The notes below the pieces were generated by a model that saw only the letters and a list, made by a program, of their open reading frames with translations, had not been told where the DNA came from and did not search any database. From Microbacterium murale (lineage in GTDB: Bacteria; Actinomycetota; Actinomycetes; Actinomycetales; Microbacteriaceae), in NCBI RefSeq assembly GCF_030815955.1, contig NZ_JAUSXK010000001.1, positions 3,162,001 to 3,226,000 of the forward strand: a DNA stretch of 64,000 bases, given 5' to 3'. Numbering within the stretch: position 1 is the first letter of the stretch; every line of letters starts with the position of its first letter. This document shows positions 59,447 to 64,000 of this stretch, one piece after another. The position numbers and the translations under genes are program-made.

Positions 59447-59820
59447 CCGATCTGAACGAACTCACCTACACCGAAGAGCACGAGTGGCTCGCCATCGCCG
59501 ATGGTGTCGCCACCATCGGCATCACGGACTTCGCAGCAGAGAAGCTCGGCGACGTCGTCTTCGTCGAGCTGCCTGCGGTGGGGACAGAGCTCACGGCCGG
59601 ATCGGTGGTCGGCGAGATCGAGTCGACCAAGTCGGTGGGCGAACTCTTCGCTCCCGTTGCCGGCACGGTGGTCGAGATCAACGACGCCGCGGTCGATGAC
59701 CCGTCGCTGGTGAACGCCGCGCCGTTCGAAGGCGGCTGGCTCATCAAGGTGTCCGTCGCGGACGGCGTGGCCGATGGACTGCTCGATCGCGCGGCCTACG
59801 TCGCACTGACGGAGGGTTGA
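59443..59820 (+). CDS. gcvH: Glycine cleavage system H protein
   Basis: The 125-aa lipoyl carrier has the lipoyl-lysine K63 in [15 protein letters not shown], the Glu-rich [10 protein letters not shown] start and [15 protein letters not shown]. It shuttles the aminomethyl and reduced lipoyl arm between P, T and L proteins. It overlaps gcvT by 4 nt and gcvP starts 7 nt after its stop. Confidence 0.96.
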   Translation: MTDLNELTYTEEHEWLAIADGVATIGITDFAAEKLGDVVFVELPAVGTELTAGSVVGEIESTKSVGELFAPVAGTVVEINDAAVDDPSLVNAAPFEGGWLIKVSVADGVADGLLDRAAYVALTEG

Positions 59821-59827
59821 TTCCGCA

Positions 59828-62708
59828 GTGACCATCTTCTCCGATCGTCATATCGGAACGACCGCCGAGACCCAGCGCGTGATGCTGGAAGCCCTCGGCG
59901 TCGACACGTCCGATCCGTCCATGTCACTCGAGACGCTGATGCGCGGCGCAGTGCCGGCATCGATTCTGTCCGAACCCGCCGCGACTTCGGCCATCCCGCC
60001 GGCCGCCACTGAGGCCGAGGCGCTCGCCGAGTTGCGCGCGTTCGCATCCCGCAACCGGGTGAACCGCTCGATGATAGGGCTCGGCTACTACGGCACGCTC
60101 ACACCCAGCGTGATCCAGCGCAACGTGCTGGAGAACCCGTCCTGGTACACGGCATACACGCCGTATCAGCCGGAGATCTCGCAGGGCCGCCTCGAGGCTC
60201 TGATCAACTTCCAGACGATGGTCGCCGACCTCACCGGATTGTCGACGGCGAACGCCTCGATGCTCGATGAATCCACGGCGGTCGCCGAGGGGATGCTGCT
60301 GGCCAGGCGTGCGTCGAAGGCGAAGTCCGAGGTGTTCGTCGTCGACGCCGACGCGTTCCCGCAGACCAAGGCGATTCTCGAGACGCGTGCCGCTGCGCTG
60401 GGGATCGAACTGGTCGAACGCGACCTCGCCGGGGGCGAGGCGCTGCCGGATGAACTCTTCGGCGTGCTCGTGCAGTACCCGGGAGCGTCAGGTCGCGTCT
60501 GGGACCCGAGCGCAGTGATCGACGCCGCGCACGTCGCCGGCGGCCTCGCGGTCGTCGCGGCGGACCTGCTCGCGTTGACGTTGACCTCGTCGCCCGGTTC
60601 ACTCGGCGCCGACGTCGCGGTCGGAACCACACAGCGGTTCGGCGTCCCGATGGGCTTCGGTGGTCCGCACGCCGGGTACATGGCAGTGCGGCAGGGACTG
60701 GAACGCCAGCTTCCCGGCCGCCTGGTCGGCGTCTCGGTGGATGCCGACGGGAAGCCTGCCTATCGACTCTCGCTGCAGACGCGCGAGCAGCACATCCGCC
60801 GGGAGAAGGCGACGAGCAACATCTGCACCGCCCAGGTGCTCCTCGCCGTCATGGCGGCGATGTACGCGGTCTATCACGGTCCGGACGGCCTGCGTCAGAT
60901 CGCCGGAGACGTCGCATCCAAGGCAGCGGTACTGGGTGACTGGCTGGCCGAACGCGGTGTCGAAGTCGTCCACGAGACGTACTTCGACACGCTTCAGGTT
61001 CGAGTCCCGGGCGAGGCGGCAGAGATCGTCCGTCGCGCGCACGATGAACTTGGCATCCTTCTGCACCTCGCCGGTCCAGATCTTCTCAGCATCGCGGTGG
61101 ACGAGACGACCACCTTCGCCGAGCTTTCCGCGGTCAGCACGCTGTTCGGCGCTCCCGCACGGGTGTTCGACGCACGCGGCGACGGCACGCGTGCCCGCAT
61201 CCCGAACGCGCTGCACCGCACCGACGACTACCTCACCCACCCCGTCTTCCACGTGCACCACAGCGAGACGGCGATGATGCGGTACCTGAAGAGCCTCGCC
61301 GACCGCGACTATGCGCTCGACCGCGGCATGATCCCGCTGGGCTCGTGCACCATGAAGCTCAACGCCGCGACCGAGATGGCCTCGATCACGTGGCCGGAGT
61401 TCGCCGGAATCCACCCGTTCGCACCGGCATCCGACGTCGAGGGTTATCTCGATATGATCGACCAGCTCGAGAGCTGGCTCGCAGAGGTCACCGGGTACGA
61501 CGCGGTCTCGCTGCAGCCGAACGCCGGATCGCAGGGTGAGCTCGCCGGACTCCTCGCGATCCGCGGCTACCACCTCGCGAACGGCGACGATCACCGCACG
61601 GTGTGCCTGATCCCGTCGTCCGCGCACGGCACGAACGCAGCATCGGCAGTGCTCGCGGGCATGAAGGTCGTCGTCGTGGCGTGTGATGAGCTCGGCAACG
61701 TCGATCTAGACGACCTGCGAGCGAAGATCACGGCGCATGCCGACGAGATCGCCGCGCTCATGATCACATACCCCTCCACGCACGGTGTGTACGAACAGGA
61801 TGTCGTGGAGGTCACCGCTGCGGTGCACGACGCCGGGGGTCAGGTGTACGTCGACGGTGCGAACCTCAACGCGTTGCTCGGCTACGCCCGCTTCGGCGAT
61901 CTCGGTGGAGACGTCTCGCACCTCAACCTGCACAAGACGTTCGCGATCCCGCACGGCGGGGGTGGACCAGGCATCGGTCCGGTGGCGGCCAAGGCGCACC
62001 TCGCGCCGCATCTGCCCTCTCACCCGCTCGCGCAGCGCGCGGTGCATGCCGGCGGATATGAGTTCGCCGGTGGGCCCGTCTCGGCGGCGCCGTACGGATC
62101 GGCTGGAATTCTGCCGATCTCATGGTCGTATGTGCGCATGATGGGAGCTTCCGGTCTGCGCGACGCGACTGCAGCGGCGGTCTTGTCGGCGAACTACATC
62201 GCCGCACGCCTGGGCGAGCACTTCCCGGTGCTGTACACGGGGGAGAACGACCGGGTCGCCCACGAATGCATCCTGGATCTGCGTCCGCTGAAGGAGGCCA
62301 CCGGCATCACCGTCGACGACGTCGCCAAGCGGCTGATCGACTACGGCTTCCACGCGCCGACCATGTCGTTCCCCGTGCCGGGCACGTTGATGGTCGAACC
62401 CACCGAGTCGGAGGACCTCGGCGAGATCGATCGGTTCATCGAAGCAATGATCATGATCAAGCATGAGGCGGATGCCGTGGCATCCGCTCGTTGGCCGCGC
62501 AGAGGACAACCCGCTCGTGCACGCGCCGCACACCGCCGTCTCGCTGATCTCGGGGGAGTGGAACCACGCCTACTCGCGTGAAGATGCCGCCTATCCCGTC
62601 CCCGCGCTCGTCGCAGGGAAGTACTGGCCGCCTGTTCGTCGGATCGATCAGGCCTATGGCGATCGCAATCTGGTCTGCTCGTGCCCGCCGGTGGAGGCGT
62701 TCGCCTGA
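59828..62708 (+). pseudogene. gcvP: Glycine dehydrogenase (P protein) with apparent +1 frameshift near the 3' end
   Basis: The GTG frame from 59828 reads a normal P protein ([38 protein letters not shown] lysine in [18 protein letters not shown]) to about residue 891, then ends in an unrelated tail at 62581. The missing end ([41 protein letters not shown]) is in the next frame from 62502 to 62708. Removing one A near 62501 gives W-P-R-E-D-N-P-L and a 959-aa protein, the normal length. It is either a real mutation that should impair the enzyme or a sequencing error. No slippery heptamer is present. Confidence 0.9.
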
Positions 62709-62776
62709 CGCGGATGTCGTCCGCCCGCATGGAGCCGCGTTCTTCCAGAGGGTAGAGCGCGGCTTCGTCGCATCAT

Positions 62777-62806
62777 TTGCGGTGTTTCGCGGAAGTTACG
62801 TATGGT
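62777..62806 (+). promoter_or_regulatory. Promoter of the binding-protein gene
   Basis: TTGCGG (62777-62782) and TATGGT (62801-62806) are 18 bp apart, a good match to a primary sigma promoter. The expected start near 62813 gives a leader of about 118 nt before the GTG at 62931. Nothing else was seen in this gap. Confidence 0.6.
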
Positions 62807-62930
62807 CACCACTCAGTAACAGTTCGTTAGCTGAGAGCTTCGCGGAGCGCAACCGGGGGTTACGCTCAACTATCCCTGCATGCTCGACGATGCGCACGCA
62901 GTCTCAGTACTGTCCACAGGAGGACATAAA

Positions 62931-64000
62931 GTGAAAAGAAACAGGATTGCCCTCACGGGAGCCGCATTGCTCGCGATCGGCGCCATGGCGCTGGCCGGTT
63001 GCGCCGGAGGCAGCACCGACACCGGTGACGAAGGCTCGACGGGCTCCTCGTCGGCCATCATCTCGGCGAACGGCGGCGAGCCGGAGAACGCGCTGATCCC
63101 GACCAACACGAACGAGGTCAACGGCGGCAAGATCCTCGACTCCGTCTTCGCGGGCCTCGCCTTCTACGACGGTGACGGTGCTCTCGTCAACGACATGGCC
63201 GAAGAGATCACAGTCGACGCGCCGAACAAGGTCACGGTCAAGCTGAAGGAAGGCAACACCTTCACCAATGGTGAAGACGTCGTCGCCCACAACTTCATCG
63301 ACGCGTGGAACTACGGTGCGCAGCTCTCGAACGCGCAGCTCAACCAGTCCTGGTTCGGCGACATCGTCGGCTTCAACCCTGACGCGGATTCCGAGCTCAC
63401 CGGCCTGACCGAGGTCGACGACTACACATTCACGATCGACCTGAGCAGTGACGTGGCATCCGACTTCGTCACCCGTCTCGGTTATTCGGCGTTCTACCCG
63501 CTCCCCGACGTCGCGTTCGAGGACATGGATGCGTTCGGCGAGAACCCGATCGGCAACGGCCCGTACATGCTCGCCAGCGAGGGTGCCTGGCAGCACGACG
63601 TCCAGATCGACCTGGTCAAGAACGAGGACTACAAGGGCGAGCGCGTCGCGCAGAACGGTGGCCTCACGCTGAAGTTCTATACCGCTCCGGACGGTGCTTA
63701 CGCCGACCTGCTCGGTGGCAACATCGACGTCATCGACCAGATCCCGGAGAGCTCGCTTGCCGTGTTCGAGGACGAGCTCGGTGAGCGTGCGACGAACCAG
63801 CCCGCCGCGATCTTCCAGTCGTTCACGATCGGTGGACAGCTTGCTCACTTCTCCGGTGAAGAAGGCGCGCTCCGTCGCCAGGCGATCTCGATGGCGATCA
63901 ACCGCGAGGAGATCACCAAGACGATCTTCGCCGACACGCGCACTCCCGCCAGCGACTTCACGACTCCGGTGATCGACGGCTGGAGCGACAGCGTTCCGGG
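62931..64000 (+). CDS. Oligopeptide-type ABC substrate-binding lipoprotein (3' end outside window)
   Basis: A frame open to the window end (356 codons seen). It begins with a signal peptide (KRNRIALTGAALLAIGAMAL) and lipobox LAGC with Cys24. It continues as a family 5 (OppA/DppA) binding protein: NGGEPENALIPTNTNEVNGG, VTVKLKEGNTFTNGEDVVAH, NPIGNGPYMLA and RRQAISMAINREEITKTIF. It would bind peptides outside the membrane for an ABC importer, probably coded downstream. AGGAGG lies 7 nt before the GTG. Confidence 0.92.
   Translation, partial: MKRNRIALTGAALLAIGAMALAGCAGGSTDTGDEGSTGSSSAIISANGGEPENALIPTNTNEVNGGKILDSVFAGLAFYDGDGALVNDMAEEITVDAPNKVTVKLKEGNTFTNGEDVVAHNFIDAWNYGAQLSNAQLNQSWFGDIVGFNPDADSELTGLTEVDDYTFTIDLSSDVASDFVTRLGYSAFYPLPDVAFEDMDAFGENPIGNGPYMLASEGAWQHDVQIDLVKNEDYKGERVAQNGGLTLKFYTAPDGAYADLLGGNIDVIDQIPESSLAVFEDELGERATNQPAAIFQSFTIGGQLAHFSGEEGALRRQAISMAINREEITKTIFADTRTPASDFTTPVIDGWSDSVP

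Noticed and set aside
62490..62510. Programmed ribosomal frameshift in gcvP
   Set aside because: No slippery heptamer or downstream pseudoknot-like structure is evident, and gcvP is not known to use frameshifting; mutation or sequencing error is simpler.
62904..63848. A 314-codon minus-strand frame opposite the binding lipoprotein gene
   Set aside because: The plus strand has a ribosome site, signal peptide, lipobox and family 5 motifs; the antisense translation is Val/Arg/Glu low-complexity.
1..64000. tRNA, rRNA, integrase, transposase or attachment sites
   Set aside because: I looked for their usual sequence features by eye and found none. A dedicated RNA search could still find small RNAs.

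Overview
The window is a high-GC chromosomal segment of an actinobacterium, most likely a Microbacterium or close relative in the Microbacteriaceae. The evidence is the gene content: DUF4307, DUF4245, DUF6264 and DUF6328 proteins, an ispH/xseAB/fumC block, a tandem glycine riboswitch and an NrtR-controlled NAD operon. It also has many short gaps and ATGA/GTGA start-stop overlaps, GTG and TTG starts, and many apparently leaderless starts with a TANNNT box 6-8 nt before the start codon. No rRNA, tRNA, CRISPR array, transposase or prophage was seen. The assignment is inferred from content, not from a search.

Layout. 0-9 kb is housekeeping: the end of an AI-2E-type transporter, ilvA, greA, DUF4307, luxS with a coupled SDR, trhA, uppS, a class V aminotransferase-fold enzyme and phoH. 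8.8-10 kb holds a lone AbiEi-antitoxin/DUF559 nuclease-like gene between two related palindromes whose stems covary. 10-14.3 kb (minus) is the xseA-xseB-DUF4245-carbonic anhydrase-fumC operon. 14.3-25.7 kb carries ispH-IclR, a DUF6264/MOSC pair, fbaA and glpX, rmuC, an ankyrin protein, a DEDDh exonuclease, a methyltransferase and ychF.

25.8-46 kb is the accessory part. A helix-turn-helix regulator with a 42-bp dyad operator precedes a PLDc_N/ABC ATPase/permease cassette that resembles Bacillus YxlEFG. An SDR/TetR divergent pair follows. Next is a LacI-controlled sugar import operon (binding protein, permease, ATPase, monooxygenase-like protein, PfkB kinase) with two near-identical operators. 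Then come PspC, an orphan Imm5-like immunity protein, a VOC/WYL-regulator pair sharing a palindrome, an alpha/beta hydrolase with Ala at the nucleophile position, a HEAT protein, arfB, an ABC-F protein, a LysR-HTH-only protein, a CMD-family protein and a cysteine-free HesB/IscA-like protein.

46-64 kb holds a 42-aa Cys-rich peptide gene with its own promoter and hairpin, an MFS exporter, an ABC exporter, an SDR, a glycosyltransferase, and the nrtR-nadA-nadB-nadC-cysteine desulfurase operon; nadB carries an in-frame palindromic repeat. A tandem glycine riboswitch then leads gcvT-gcvH-gcvP, where gcvP has an apparent one-base frameshift near its 3' end. The window ends inside an oligopeptide-type binding lipoprotein gene.

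I found no single large undescribed system. The best candidates for new biology are the covarying palindromes around the AbiEi/DUF559 gene, the Cys-rich peptide, the operator-linked YxlEFG-like cassette, and the repeat embedded in nadB.
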